Below, piece by piece: positions 47,718-56,898 of a DNA stretch of 64,000 nucleotides. A program made the translations under genes and the position numbers. Source of the stretch: an uncultured beta proteobacterium (GTDB taxonomy: Bacteria > Pseudomonadota > Gammaproteobacteria > Burkholderiales > Burkholderiaceae); assembly GCA_903871735.1 (NCBI GenBank), contig CAIQHU010000179.1, positions 1 to 64,000 of the forward strand. The letters run 5' to 3'. A model generated the notes under the pieces. It was not told the origin of the DNA, ran no database searches, and saw nothing but the letters and a program-made list of their open reading frames with translations. Position 1 is the first letter of the stretch. Each line of letters opens with the position of its first letter.

Positions 47718-49069
47718 TTACCCCCTACAACAACGGTTACCATACGATCCATATCTAAGTATTTTTTAAGCACTATTTGAATATCGCGCTGCGTTACTTG
47801 ATTCACTTGATTCGTCCATTCATCAAGGGTATTAAGCGGTAAGTCATGCCAAGCAATCGATGAAATATTATCCAATAACTTACTATTACTATCGATCCTT
47901 AGTGGAAAGCCATTGATTAAATTACTCTTTGCAGCAACTAACTCTTCTGGTGTTGGGCCATTTTCTACATACTCCTGAATCGTCTTGCGAAGTAATTGCA
48001 CAGACTCTTCAGCTTGGTCTTTTTTAGTTTGCATAGCCGCAGAGAAAAACCCCGAATTCTTGCCTGGATTTAAATAACTATAAACGCTATAGGCCAGGCC
48101 TCTTTTCTCACGAACCTCATTCATTAAACGGGAAACAAATCCGCCGCCGCCAAGGACGTAATTACCAACGAGTAACGGAAAATAATCTGGGCTATTTCTA
48201 GGAATGGCCGTTATCCCCAATTGGATATGCGCTTGCTGAGCAGGATTAGCAATGCGAACCTCCCGCTGACTTGAACTAGCCGGAGCTAACGGTTCCAGCT
48301 TAGGCAACTCTGGTAAGTTGATGACTCCCTTGGGCAAATTAGTAATTAAACGATTTGCGATAGCAATCGCTTTTTCTTGGCTAACATCGCCAACAATCAA
48401 AATTTTCATACTACCCGGACGATAAAACTTTTGATGAAATTGTCGTAAATCCTCTCCAGTGATTCGCAAAATGGACTCTGTTGTAGACATATTCGCCAAA
48501 GGATGGTCCCGATAAATCATTTTCTTAAACTGCTTTGCAAGGATTGTCTCTGGCTTGGTTTCGCTATCCTTAAGGGCACTAATTTCTAAAGTTTTTTCTC
48601 TAGCTAAAATTTTTCTGTCAAATAAAGGAAAAGCTAACATGTCGCTGACATGGTCTACAACCTGGTCTAAGATGTCTGTCTTACTTAACGTTTTTATTCG
48701 AACTGTCGTTAGTTCACTCCCCGATTGAAATGAAACCGCTGCTCCTAAATCAGATATCCGATCAACAATTTTGGCTTCATCTTGCAAAGAGCCCCTAATC
48801 CTTGACCCCTTGTTCATTAAATCTGCCGTAAAATCACTAACGCCAATTTTACCCTTCGCATCATGCACACTTCCACCTGGAAAGTCGATGCCAATATTGA
48901 CCATCGGAATCCCCCTGGTCTCAACAAAATACAATTGCGCACCAGAAGATAATGGAATTTTTTGGATTGGCAAGGCTGCCGATGCTAACTGCACAAAAAA
49001 TAAACCCAAAAGTACACATACTAATTTGATGTGGACTAAATTCATGGGTGCTAGGTTCTTTGAATTCAT
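47714..49069 (-). CDS. Secreted M16-family peptidase-like protein, non-catalytic subunit
   Basis: Periplasmic M16 (pitrilysin) homologue of 451 residues with a signal peptide (LVHIKLVCVLLGLFFVQLASA). The N-terminal domain lacks the HxxEH zinc motif: the equivalent region reads GVSDFTADLMNKGSRI, as in the inactive partner subunit. The C-terminal domain has YSVYSYLNPGKNSGFF and NYVLGGGGFVSRLMNEVREKRGLAYSVY, which contributes the substrate arginine/tyrosine. It follows the catalytic gene (15 bp), so they are probably a heterodimer resembling the mitochondrial processing-type pair. Function likely peptide or quality-control proteolysis in the periplasm. Confidence 0.88.
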   Translation of the reverse strand: MNSKNLAPMNLVHIKLVCVLLGLFFVQLASAALPIQKIPLSSGAQLYFVETRGIPMVNIGIDFPGGSVHDAKGKIGVSDFTADLMNKGSRIRGSLQDEAKIVDRISDLGAAVSFQSGSELTTVRIKTLSKTDILDQVVDHVSDMLAFPLFDRKILAREKTLEISALKDSETKPETILAKQFKKMIYRDHPLANMSTTESILRITGEDLRQFHQKFYRPGSMKILIVGDVSQEKAIAIANRLITNLPKGVINLPELPKLEPLAPASSSQREVRIANPAQQAHIQLGITAIPRNSPDYFPLLVGNYVLGGGGFVSRLMNEVREKRGLAYSVYSYLNPGKNSGFFSAAMQTKKDQAEESVQLLRKTIQEYVENGPTPEELVAAKSNLINGFPLRIDSNSKLLDNISSIAWHDLPLNTLDEWTNQVNQVTQRDIQIVLKKYLDMDRMVTVVVGGK

Positions 49070-49084
49070 ATTCCTGATCTCTGA

Positions 49085-50509
49085 TTAATGCTTAACAACG
49101 AATGGCGGCTGACTTCCAAGAGGATTTTTCTTAGACGTCTGCTGCGGATCTAATATACCAACAGTAAGCTGTGCATCCTGAAAGTATTTGCTTGCTACTT
49201 CCTGGACTTGTGCTGCAGTCACATCTAATATTTTCTCACTCACTTGATCAATCTTCTTCCAAGAAAGTCCACTCATTTCGCTAGAGCCAATTTCCATGGC
49301 TTGCCCAAAAACTGAATCCCGTTTGTAGACCTGAGAGGCTGTTACAGCGATTTTAACCCGTTCAAGCTCTGCAGCTTGAACGCCATTTTTAGCAATATCG
49401 GTAATAATTTTCTTTACTTCTGACTCAAATAACTCCGGCTTTTTTCCTGCTAATAAAGTCCCCGAAATAAAAAAGAGCTGTTCTCCCCTTGCGTCGGCAT
49501 CATAAGATGCGCCCACACCAGAACTTATGCGTTTTTGTTTTACTAAAATTCGATGAAGGCGCGTATTTTGATTACCATCTAATATCCCTGATAAAACAGA
49601 TAAAGCAAAAGGCTCGATTGGACCTAAATCCCCTTTGATTATTTTAGGCACTTTCCAACCCATAAACACAACAACATTCTCAGCAGGGGCTTTGACAATA
49701 AATCGCCGCATGCCTCTTTGCTCTGGCTCTGATTGAACTTTTCTGAGTGGCAATATCTTATTTGGAACTTGACCATAAGTTTTTTGCGCTAGGCTAAATA
49801 CCTCTTCTGGATTGACATCTCCTACAACGACTAAAACTGCATTACTCGGTGTATACCACCGGTCATACCAGTCTTTAGCATCTTGATACGTCATATTTTT
49901 TAAATCAGACATCCATCCAACAACAGGATGTCGGTTTGGCGCAGAGTTAAAGGCCGTCGCTAAAAACTGTTCATATAAAAGACCCGTTGCCTTATCTTCT
50001 GTGCGAAGTCTTCGCTCTTCCATCACAACCTTGATTTCTTTTAGAAATTCCGCTTCCGTAAAATTGAGTAGATGCATTCGGTCCGCCTCTAAGCGCATCA
50101 TTTCAGGTAAGTGTGATTTTTCTATTTGCTGAAAGTAGGCAGTGTAATCACTCGATGTAAAAGCATTTTCACGGCCACCCAAGGCGGCAATTTTTTTCGA
50201 AAACTCCCCAGAAGCAATATTTTTTGTCCCCTTAAACATCATATGCTCCAAGACGTGGGCTACGCCAGTCACGCCATAATTTTCGTCAATAGCACCCGTT
50301 TTATACCAGATCATATGTGCCACCGTTGGTGATCGATGGTCTTCTTTAACAATTACTTTTAAACCATTATCTAAAATCTTTTCATGCATAATCTGAGCGG
50401 TTTTTTGAGCAAATAATTGGCTTGAAATGCCAACGCCTATAAACAATATAAGAATATTTTTACCTTGTTTAAAAAAGGCCCCGAGTTGATTAAATTGTTT
50501 TAGAAACAT
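49085..50509 (-). CDS. Secreted M16-family zinc metallopeptidase, catalytic subunit
   Basis: Predicted periplasmic zinc peptidase of 474 residues. It has an N-terminal hydrophobic export signal (KNILILFIGVGISSQLFA). The inverted zinc motif HVLEHMMFKGT (HxxEH) is followed about 75 residues later by the downstream glutamate region LKEIKVVMEERRLRTED. The C-terminal M16C domain starts near GWMSDLKNMTYQDAKDWYDRW. It is paired with an inactive homologue downstream. The start lies 17 bp from the divergent ftsY start. Confidence 0.9.
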   Translation of the reverse strand: MFLKQFNQLGAFFKQGKNILILFIGVGISSQLFAQKTAQIMHEKILDNGLKVIVKEDHRSPTVAHMIWYKTGAIDENYGVTGVAHVLEHMMFKGTKNIASGEFSKKIAALGGRENAFTSSDYTAYFQQIEKSHLPEMMRLEADRMHLLNFTEAEFLKEIKVVMEERRLRTEDKATGLLYEQFLATAFNSAPNRHPVVGWMSDLKNMTYQDAKDWYDRWYTPSNAVLVVVGDVNPEEVFSLAQKTYGQVPNKILPLRKVQSEPEQRGMRRFIVKAPAENVVVFMGWKVPKIIKGDLGPIEPFALSVLSGILDGNQNTRLHRILVKQKRISSGVGASYDADARGEQLFFISGTLLAGKKPELFESEVKKIITDIAKNGVQAAELERVKIAVTASQVYKRDSVFGQAMEIGSSEMSGLSWKKIDQVSEKILDVTAAQVQEVASKYFQDAQLTVGILDPQQTSKKNPLGSQPPFVVKH

Positions 50510-50526
50510 CGTTTATAAATACCTTT

Positions 50527-51456
50527 ATGAATATTCGTTTTAAAATGAGATCTATGTTCGGAATTCGTAAAACACTCTCTGCCTTATTTAATCGCACACA
50601 AGTCGATGAGGCCTTATTTGATTCCCTTGAAGAGTCACTATTACTAGCTGATGTCGGTATCCACGCGACAGAAAAGCTGATTAAATCCTTACGTACGCTT
50701 GCCAAAAAAAATCAAATTGAGAATGCTCAAGACCTGAAACAAAATCTTGAAAACTTACTGACTAATCTTCTACTACCTCTAGAGTTTAATAGGAATCCAC
50801 TAATTTCACATTCTTCAGTGCACACACCGGAAGTATGGTTAATTGTTGGGGTAAATGGGGCAGGTAAAACCACTTCTATCGGTAAACTTTGTTTCGCCCT
50901 TCAAAATCAAGGAAAAAAAGTCTTGCTCGCAGCTGGCGATACCTTTCGTGCAGCTGCTAGACAACAGCTTTACGAGTGGGGTGAAAAAAATGCGGTAGAT
51001 GTAATTAGCCAGTCTACTGGAGATGCAGCCACCGTTGCCCATGATGCCATAGGAGCAGCCATTGCTAGGCAGGTTGATATCTTAATTATTGATACGGCTG
51101 GTCGACTAGCAACTCAGGCACACCTGATGGAAGAACTTAAAAAGGTGTCACGAGTGATCCAAAAGCTCATCCCAAGTGCGCCACATCATACCGTTTTAGT
51201 GCTCGATGGCAACACTGGTCAAAATGCGCTGGCGCAAGTAAAAGCCTTCCATGAAGCAATTACCCTAACTAGTCTGATTATTACCAAAATGGATGGCACT
51301 GCCAAAGGTGGGGTACTTTGTGCGATTGCACAAGCGTTTTTAGAGCAATCGAACCGGCCCTTTATTTTAGGGATTGGGGTCGGAGAAGGCTTAGAGCAAA
51401 TCCAGGCTTTTCAAGCTGCACAATTTGCTCATGAACTGCTTGCCCACGAAGTCTGA
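50527..51456 (+). CDS. ftsY: Signal recognition particle receptor FtsY (short form)
   Basis: SRP receptor GTPase that targets membrane proteins co-translationally. The 309-residue protein has the N and G domains only: LFDSLEESLLLADVGIHATE, G1 [14 protein letters not shown] (~115), DTFRAAARQQLYEW, DTAGRL and TKMDGTAKGG, and the closing GVGEGLEQIQAF. The long acidic A domain of E. coli FtsY is absent. The start is not certain: ATG 50527, 50545 and 50554 are all possible, and the family normally begins near MFGIRKT. It is divergent to the M16 genes and followed by rpoH. Confidence 0.93.
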   Translation: MNIRFKMRSMFGIRKTLSALFNRTQVDEALFDSLEESLLLADVGIHATEKLIKSLRTLAKKNQIENAQDLKQNLENLLTNLLLPLEFNRNPLISHSSVHTPEVWLIVGVNGAGKTTSIGKLCFALQNQGKKVLLAAGDTFRAAARQQLYEWGEKNAVDVISQSTGDAATVAHDAIGAAIARQVDILIIDTAGRLATQAHLMEELKKVSRVIQKLIPSAPHHTVLVLDGNTGQNALAQVKAFHEAITLTSLIITKMDGTAKGGVLCAIAQAFLEQSNRPFILGIGVGEGLEQIQAFQAAQFAHELLAHEV

Positions 51457-51522
51457 TAAAATTTAATTTAATTATCCAATAAAATCAATTACATAAGTCA
51501 AAAATAATGCACCAAGTTATTT

Positions 51523-51549
51523 TTAGCACTCAGTTCTAATGAGTGCTAA
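51523..51549. promoter_or_regulatory. CIRCE operator (HrcA-binding site) upstream of rpoH
   Basis: Perfect CIRCE element: TTAGCACTC (51523-51531), 9-nt spacer, GAGTGCTAA (51541-51549). It matches the consensus in all 18 arm positions and ends 11 bp before the rpoH ATG. Established knowledge: CIRCE is bound by the repressor HrcA and normally sits before groESL or dnaK. Its position here implies repression of the sigma-32 gene by HrcA. It overlaps the untranslated leader close to the ribosome-binding site. Confidence 0.93.
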
Positions 51550-51560
51550 AATAAGAAATT

Positions 51561-52475
51561 ATGACGATTGCACTCTCTTTAACTTCGGATCACCAAAGCA
51601 CCTCTGGGTCTTTAAGTTTACTTCCGCAAATGCCCTCTTTGCCAAGAGGTGGAATGGGCAGCTTGGAGTCTTATATCTCCGCGGTAAACCAAATGCCCAT
51701 GTTGACTGCTTCCGAGGAAATATCGCTAGCCCAACGACTTGCAAAAGATAACGATCTTGAAGCCGCTAGGCGCCTTATTATGAGCCATCTGCGTTTGGTC
51801 GTCTCCGTTTCTAGGCAATATCTTGGCTATGGACTACCGCACGCTGATCTCATTCAGGAAGGTAATATTGGTCTGATGAAGGCCGTTAAGCGCTTTGATC
51901 TGAGCCAAGGTACTCGGCTAGTTTCTTATGCAATGTATTGGATTAAAGCCGAGATTCACGAATTCATCTTAAAAAATTGGCGTTTAGTGCGGGTTGCAAC
52001 TACCAAACCTCAGCGTAAGCTTTTCTTTAATCTACGTAGCAATAAACCAAACATCCAAGCAATGTCGCCTTTAGAAATTGATGCGCTTGCCAAAGCCCTT
52101 GATGTGAAGGCCTCCGATGTTCGAGAAATGGAAATTCGTCTTGGTGGGCAAGATGTTCAACTTGAGCCGGATCAAGATGATGATCAGCACATCGCTCAAG
52201 GTGCTTGGATGGCTGATTCACGTCTTGAACCAACTCAAGTCCTTATGAAGCAAGAGACTTTTGACCTAGAGTTGCATGGCCTGAACAAAGCCATCGAGCA
52301 ATTAGATGAGCGTAGTAAATTGATTATCCAATCTCGCTGGTTAGCCAATCAATCTGGCGAAGAGGCAATGACCCTTCATGAACTTGCCGCAAAATTCAAT
52401 ATCTCAGCCGAGCGTGTCCGACAAATTGAAGTGGCGGCGCTTAAAAAAATGCGTACTTTGCTCGTTAGCTTTTAA
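51561..52475 (+). CDS. rpoH: RNA polymerase heat-shock sigma factor sigma-32
   Basis: Directs transcription of chaperone and protease genes. The 304-residue protein has region 1.2/2 (LIMSHLRLVVSVSRQYLGYG, ADLIQEGNIGLMKAVKRFD, YAMYWIKAEIHEFILKNW), the RpoH box QRKLFFNLRS that separates sigma-32 from other group 3 factors, and region 4.2 (TLHELAAKFNISAERVRQIE). Start ATG 51561 is preceded by a weak AAGAA site. The gene has a perfect CIRCE operator upstream, so it should be under HrcA control. It converges on the Sco gene. Confidence 0.97.
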   Translation: MTIALSLTSDHQSTSGSLSLLPQMPSLPRGGMGSLESYISAVNQMPMLTASEEISLAQRLAKDNDLEAARRLIMSHLRLVVSVSRQYLGYGLPHADLIQEGNIGLMKAVKRFDLSQGTRLVSYAMYWIKAEIHEFILKNWRLVRVATTKPQRKLFFNLRSNKPNIQAMSPLEIDALAKALDVKASDVREMEIRLGGQDVQLEPDQDDDQHIAQGAWMADSRLEPTQVLMKQETFDLELHGLNKAIEQLDERSKLIIQSRWLANQSGEEAMTLHELAAKFNISAERVRQIEVAALKKMRTLLVSF

Positions 52476-52532
52476 AGAAGTTTTTAAAAAACGCGTAGCC
52501 TAGCTTTAAGCCATGATTACGCTACTCCTCTT

Positions 52533-53132
52533 CTAACGTAAGAGTTGCTGAATATCCTTCACCAGTAGATCCGGACTGTGACCATGTTTGACAAATAAAC
52601 GTAGTTGACCCATTGGATCGATCACAAAGCTAGCCGCCGTATGGTCGATCGTATAACTGGTTTTATCCGCATTCGGAACCTTTTGATAAAAAATTCGATA
52701 CGATTTGATAATCTGATCGAGCTCCTCTTTATTCGATGGACGCAAGCCTAGAAATCGCGGATCAAAGCCAGGGACGTATGCTGATAATATTTCTTGGCTA
52801 TCCCGCTCTGGGTCTAATGTAATAAATAGTACTTGAACCTGATCTGCCTTAGAACCTAAGTCTTCTAATGTTTTTTTAAAATCGATCATCGTCGATGGGC
52901 AAACATCCGGACATTGCGTAAATCCAAAAAAAACAAGTACGACCTTACCATTAAAGTCCTCAAGCTTTCTGAGTTTTCCGTGATGATCAGCTAACTCAAA
53001 CTTCGGCGAAAAAGAACTCGACCCCGTTATATCAACATGATTAAATTTGTACTGCTGCGAACATCCGATTAGACTCAGCAAAAGTACGATAAGACTTTGC
53101 CGAAGAAGCCAAGAAATTGTTCTATTAGACAT
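52533..53132 (-). CDS. Sco1/SenC-family copper chaperone lipoprotein
   Basis: Delivers copper to the CuA site of cytochrome c oxidase subunit II. The 199-residue protein is a lipoprotein precursor (lipobox LSLIGC, Cys ~24). The thioredoxin-like domain carries the copper ligands CPDVCPST (CxxxC) in [12 protein letters not shown] and the distal histidine in [17 protein letters not shown] 53132 is preferred, though the frame opens 9 bp earlier. Last gene of the ctaA-ctaB-sco unit, overlapping ctaB by 8 bp. Confidence 0.92.
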   Translation of the reverse strand: MSNRTISWLLRQSLIVLLLSLIGCSQQYKFNHVDITGSSSFSPKFELADHHGKLRKLEDFNGKVVLVFFGFTQCPDVCPSTMIDFKKTLEDLGSKADQVQVLFITLDPERDSQEILSAYVPGFDPRFLGLRPSNKEELDQIIKSYRIFYQKVPNADKTSYTIDHTAASFVIDPMGQLRLFVKHGHSPDLLVKDIQQLLR

Positions 53133-54006
53133 AATGATCAATCAAGAGTATTGCAAACAAAAGAGATAAATACCAAATGGAGTACCGAAATGTTTTTTTA
53201 GCTAGGTAATCCGAATATTGGTAGTAAAGCCTAATTGTGTAGTATAAAAATATGACCCCGAGGATTAAGGCGCTTAATAGATATAACAGCCCACTCATGC
53301 CATACACATAAGGTAACAAAGATGCTGCCAACATGATTAAGGTGTACAACACAATATGTAATAGGGTGTACTTTTCCCCATGGGTATTCGGTAACATGGG
53401 TAATCCAGATTTCTCATAGTCCTCACGTCGGTAAAGCGCTAATGCCCAAAAATGCGGTGGCGTCCAGACGAAAATAATTAAAACTAATAACCAAGCTTCC
53501 GGCGGAACTTGATCAGCAACTGCTGCCCAACCTAATGCAGGTGGCATCGCACCAGATAATCCACCAATCACAATATTTTGTGAAGTGGCTGGTTTTAAAA
53601 ACCAAGTGTAAACCACGGCATAACCAACAAAAGTGAAAAAAGTTAACCACATCGTCAGCGGGTTAGCAAAATACCATAGCAGCAACATCCCAGATGCTCC
53701 CAAGATGGCAGAAAAAATAAGAATCGACTTTACTGAGAGCTCGCCTGTGGCAGAGGGCCTCCAAGCCGTTCTCTTCATCTTGGCGTCTACTTTTTGTTCA
53801 ATCAGGCAATTGACCGCAAAAGCCGCACTTGCTAACAAGGTAATTCCTAATGAGCCCCCCACCAAAATGCGCCATGGCACCATACCAGGCGTGGCTAAAA
53901 ACATACCAATCACGGCACAAAACACCGCAAGTTGTGTAACCCTGGGCTTTGTCAAAATATAAAATTGACGCCATTTAGGTAATTCTTTATTTAAACTTAG
54001 AGTCAT
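53125..54006 (-). CDS. ctaB: Protoheme IX farnesyltransferase (heme O synthase)
   Basis: UbiA-family prenyltransferase that adds a farnesyl group to heme b to give heme O. The 293-residue protein has nine hydrophobic segments, the first prenyl-binding motif [20 protein letters not shown] (NxxxDxxxD type), [13 protein letters not shown], the second aspartate-rich loop [21 protein letters not shown] 54006 overlaps ctaA stop by 4 bp. Together with ctaA it supplies heme A to the aa3 oxidase genes of this cluster. Confidence 0.96.
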   Translation of the reverse strand: MTLSLNKELPKWRQFYILTKPRVTQLAVFCAVIGMFLATPGMVPWRILVGGSLGITLLASAAFAVNCLIEQKVDAKMKRTAWRPSATGELSVKSILIFSAILGASGMLLLWYFANPLTMWLTFFTFVGYAVVYTWFLKPATSQNIVIGGLSGAMPPALGWAAVADQVPPEAWLLVLIIFVWTPPHFWALALYRREDYEKSGLPMLPNTHGEKYTLLHIVLYTLIMLAASLLPYVYGMSGLLYLLSALILGVIFLYYTIRLYYQYSDYLAKKTFRYSIWYLSLLFAILLIDHYV

Positions 54007-55124
54007 GAATCAATCGGTTTTGGTAGCGCCAATAAAATGAGTTGCGTCGCACAAATTACTAATAATGCAGCGCCACCAGTATGCGCTAAAGCAGCAATCA
54101 TCGGCCAATTTAATACTACATTCGATAAACCTGTACCAATTTGTAAGAAAAGAACCCCCATTAAAGCTTTACGCCAAAACGTTAATCTGCTTTGCCATAA
54201 AAAATCACCCTTCAATATTTCTGCTTTAGTCATCACCCAAAAAATAATGACTGTTAGTAGAATCACTAAGGCGCCTAAACGATGCACCCAATGAATAGCC
54301 GTTAGGGCATGAACTGAAAGATACTCACCAGAAGCTGTCTTCCCAAGCTCTCGCCACCAAGTAAAGCCATGCTCAAAATCCATTTGGGATGGTATCAACT
54401 CACCATTACATAAAGGAAACCCATTGCATGCAAGCACAGCGTAGTTAGTGCTTACCCAAGCTCCTAAAAATATTTGCCACAAACTGACTACTAATAAAAT
54501 GACTGGCCATCCTAGGGAGTAGCTTGGAGATTTTCTGAAAGCACGATTTTGTTGATTAGCTGAATGACTCAACTCCCCCAAGCACGTTAAGCCAATGACC
54601 AAAATCATTGCAAGTAATAAGTGCATACTAACAATCAAGGGTTGTAACTTCAAGGTAACTGTCCATGCGCCAAAAGCACCCTGTAGGCAAACTAATATCA
54701 ATAGAACCATCGCACCATAAAAAGTTTTAAGTCCCAGCGTTGCCCGTTTCAGCCATGCCACCACAACAAGTACGATAATTAAAAATCCTACTCCACTAGC
54801 AAAATAGCGGTGTAGCATTTCGATCCACGCCTTCGTGAGTGTTACAGGCCCAAATGGCATTTCTGCTTGTGCTAACTGTATCTCCTGAAGAGCTAATAGC
54901 GGGTTTGAATGACCATAACATCCCGGCCAATCAGGACAACCCAACCCAGAGTCTGTTAAACGCGTAAAAGCGCCAAACAAGATTAAATCAAACGTGCAAA
55001 ATAATACTAGCCATACAAATCGGTGATATTCTTTGGCACTTCCTTTGACCATGGCATACGTAAGCGGTATTGTGCCGACGATTAAAGCGATAATTGCGAG
55101 TTGAATTAGTAACTGTAAGGACAT
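54003..55124 (-). CDS. ctaA: Heme A synthase (COX15/CtaA)
   Basis: Oxidises the methyl group of heme O to the formyl group of heme A. The 373-residue protein has eight membrane segments and the paired histidine/cysteine features: [17 protein letters not shown] (loop between segments), [38 protein letters not shown], and [14 protein letters not shown]. Upstream overlap with the next gene is absent (15 bp gap). Operon: 55.8 kb hypothetical protein-ctaA-ctaB-sco. Confidence 0.95.
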   Translation of the reverse strand: MSLQLLIQLAIIALIVGTIPLTYAMVKGSAKEYHRFVWLVLFCTFDLILFGAFTRLTDSGLGCPDWPGCYGHSNPLLALQEIQLAQAEMPFGPVTLTKAWIEMLHRYFASGVGFLIIVLVVVAWLKRATLGLKTFYGAMVLLILVCLQGAFGAWTVTLKLQPLIVSMHLLLAMILVIGLTCLGELSHSANQQNRAFRKSPSYSLGWPVILLVVSLWQIFLGAWVSTNYAVLACNGFPLCNGELIPSQMDFEHGFTWWRELGKTASGEYLSVHALTAIHWVHRLGALVILLTVIIFWVMTKAEILKGDFLWQSRLTFWRKALMGVLFLQIGTGLSNVVLNWPMIAALAHTGGAALLVICATQLILLALPKPIDS

Positions 55125-55139
55125 TTTAGAGCTCGCGTC

Positions 55140-55796
55140 TTACTGACGATACTTACCAGTGGGATTCCACTTCAGCAGTTTTTCAATATCTTTACGCATT
55201 TTTTTAAAGTCAAGCTCATTATTTTCTGTTTCAAAACGCATCATCCTATTACCCTGAGGATCAATCAATTGAATTGCATTTTTCGCATTATCTAAATTTA
55301 ACCATTCTTCAACACGAGCCCTTTCTTCTTGACTACTTGGAAGCATAATAATGCGCACCCCTGCAACGCTAGGATCATAGGCCTCTAATAATTTTTGACT
55401 AACCGCCGCGCTATCTAAATTTAACCAAATGATCTGCAAACGACCTTTTTCCTTGCCAAGCGACGTCCTAATCTGCCTCATCAAATAGAGTAACTGGGCA
55501 CAATCCTTTTCCTCCTGCTCACAATTAGCCGCAGGCCTAGCCATCAATAAAGTCCACTTACCATAAAACTCGGGTTTTAAAAGTACCTCGGGTGCCTCTT
55601 GAACTGGATAAACTAACTGCCCATAATTAGTTTGACCCCCTGTTGGTTTAATGAGATAAAACGTCATATAGGAGGCAATGACCGGTGCTGCACAAACAAG
55701 CAACACTAAAAACATTTGCCAACGGCCACGTTGCGTGCGTGCATTAATCTGCTCCTGACTTACATTAGCAGGTATGAGCGGTATGTCGTTTTGCAT
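55140..55796 (-). CDS. Membrane-anchored protein of the cytochrome oxidase assembly cluster (thioredoxin-like fold suspected)
   Basis: Unnamed 218-residue protein with one N-terminal membrane anchor (MFLVLLVCAAPVIASYMTFYLI, ~29-50) and a periplasmic domain. The domain has KPEFYGKWTLLMARPAANCEQ, QIIWLNLDSAAVSQKLLEAYDP and IQLIDPQGNRMMRFETE, a pattern reminiscent of Sco/thioredoxin folds, but no CxxxC copper motif; only C-x6-C near residue 95. It is conserved next to SURF1 and ctaA in Burkholderiales, so a role in oxidase maturation is likely by context only. Confidence 0.75.
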   Translation of the reverse strand: MQNDIPLIPANVSQEQINARTQRGRWQMFLVLLVCAAPVIASYMTFYLIKPTGGQTNYGQLVYPVQEAPEVLLKPEFYGKWTLLMARPAANCEQEEKDCAQLLYLMRQIRTSLGKEKGRLQIIWLNLDSAAVSQKLLEAYDPSVAGVRIIMLPSSQEERARVEEWLNLDNAKNAIQLIDPQGNRMMRFETENNELDFKKMRKDIEKLLKWNPTGKYRQ

Positions 55797-55821
55797 AATT
55801 TAGCTAGTTGGTAAATCTCTA

Positions 55822-56604
55822 TTATCGCAATGATTGAAATCTCTTGCGCAGGCCAGTAAAACCCCAAAAGAAAAATGTCATGAGTGCCAAGCCAAACCAT
55901 TGCGCAGCATAAGCTTCATGCTTTTCTACACCTAGAGTCGGAGTAGGCCAATGACGGTCCAAACCGTCCTCTAATTCCGCCTGATTTTGTCGAATCACAA
56001 AAGACAATTGTGCCCACTGATTATCTAGCTTCTCTTGTGCTAAATCGATATTCTCTTGCAGTTTTCTGCCATCTGAAGCCATATCAGTAGGTATTTTTGG
56101 TGTCTCTTTTGAAAACTCAAAAGTTTTACCCTCCTGCGCAAATACCACGCCCTCTACGAGTGTCTCTTGTCCAGAAGTAATTACCTTTGGTACTTCCATA
56201 CGTTCTATAAAACTTCTTGGCCCCCACCCCCGATTCACCCAAACAATTTCCTTGGGACTATCTTTAATTTGCAGTGGCATTAACAAAAAAAAACCTGTTG
56301 TAATACCAGTTTTTGGATCTCGCCCTTTCGGGTGTGGACGGTTAGCTAACCAAATCGCTTGATCAGAAAGCCAAATACCTTTTGCTTGAATCGGTCGGAA
56401 CATATCATCTACTCCAACTAAGTCCATCCCAGCCCGTATCGGCTTTTCTTGGCCTTTCGCAAGTATTTCTAGAGCTACGCTCTTTTTATAGTCAGCTCGT
56501 CGAATCTGCCACATGCCAAGCTGTACTCCCAAAACAACCAGTAATACCATCGCTATAAAAGCTGTCGGTCTAGTTCGAATATCATGTATCAATGGATTAT
56601 TCAT
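55822..56604 (-). CDS. SURF1-family cytochrome oxidase assembly protein
   Basis: SURF1 helps insert heme A into subunit I of cytochrome c oxidase. The 260-residue protein has two membrane helices, at the start (PTAFIAMVLLVVLGVQLGMWQ) and end (QWFGLALMTFFFWGFTGL), framing a periplasmic domain with VWVNRGWGPRSF and YAAQWFGLA, typical of the family. ATG 56604 is used; 16 codons upstream, open frame, lack support. It is divergent from the twin-transmembrane small protein. Confidence 0.92.
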   Translation of the reverse strand: MNNPLIHDIRTRPTAFIAMVLLVVLGVQLGMWQIRRADYKKSVALEILAKGQEKPIRAGMDLVGVDDMFRPIQAKGIWLSDQAIWLANRPHPKGRDPKTGITTGFFLLMPLQIKDSPKEIVWVNRGWGPRSFIERMEVPKVITSGQETLVEGVVFAQEGKTFEFSKETPKIPTDMASDGRKLQENIDLAQEKLDNQWAQLSFVIRQNQAELEDGLDRHWPTPTLGVEKHEAYAAQWFGLALMTFFFWGFTGLRKRFQSLR

Positions 56605-56633
56605 ACTTTTAAAAAAACAGCGATAATTTATGC

Positions 56634-56843
56634 ATGAAAATCTTAATCCCAATTGTTTTTATTGGTATCCTAATTAGCCTTGGGTCAGCACTCTTTTTTA
56701 TGATGCGTGACAAAGGCTCTAGTTCTAATATGGTTCGATCTCTATTTTTAAGAATCGGTCTGTCTATTTTCCTCTTTATTACGGTCTGGGTTGCTTATTC
56801 CCTTGGATATATTCAGAGCACGGGTATCCGAGTCGGGAGTTAA
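56634..56843 (+). CDS. Twin transmembrane protein (DUF2909 family)
   Basis: Small 69-residue protein with two hydrophobic segments (LIPIVFIGILISLGSALFFM and LFLRIGLSIFLFITVWVAYS) separated by the charged turn RDKGSSSNMVR. Small proteins of this kind lie inside the cytochrome oxidase cluster of many beta/gamma-proteobacteria. It is the only gene of the cluster on the plus strand, between SURF1 and ctaE, and converges on ctaE across a strong bidirectional terminator. No function is known. Confidence 0.85.
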   Translation: MKILIPIVFIGILISLGSALFFMMRDKGSSSNMVRSLFLRIGLSIFLFITVWVAYSLGYIQSTGIRVGS

Positions 56844-56854
56844 AATTCAAGGTC

Positions 56855-56887
56855 AAAAAAAACCGCTGTAATTACAGCGGTTTTTTT
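56855..56887. terminator. Bidirectional terminator between twin-TM gene and ctaE
   Basis: CCGCTGTAATTACAGCGG (56863-56880) is a perfect palindrome flanked by eight A on the left and seven T on the right, so it works in both directions. It lies between two convergent genes. Confidence 0.93.
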
Positions 56888-56898
56888 AATTTTCTAAA

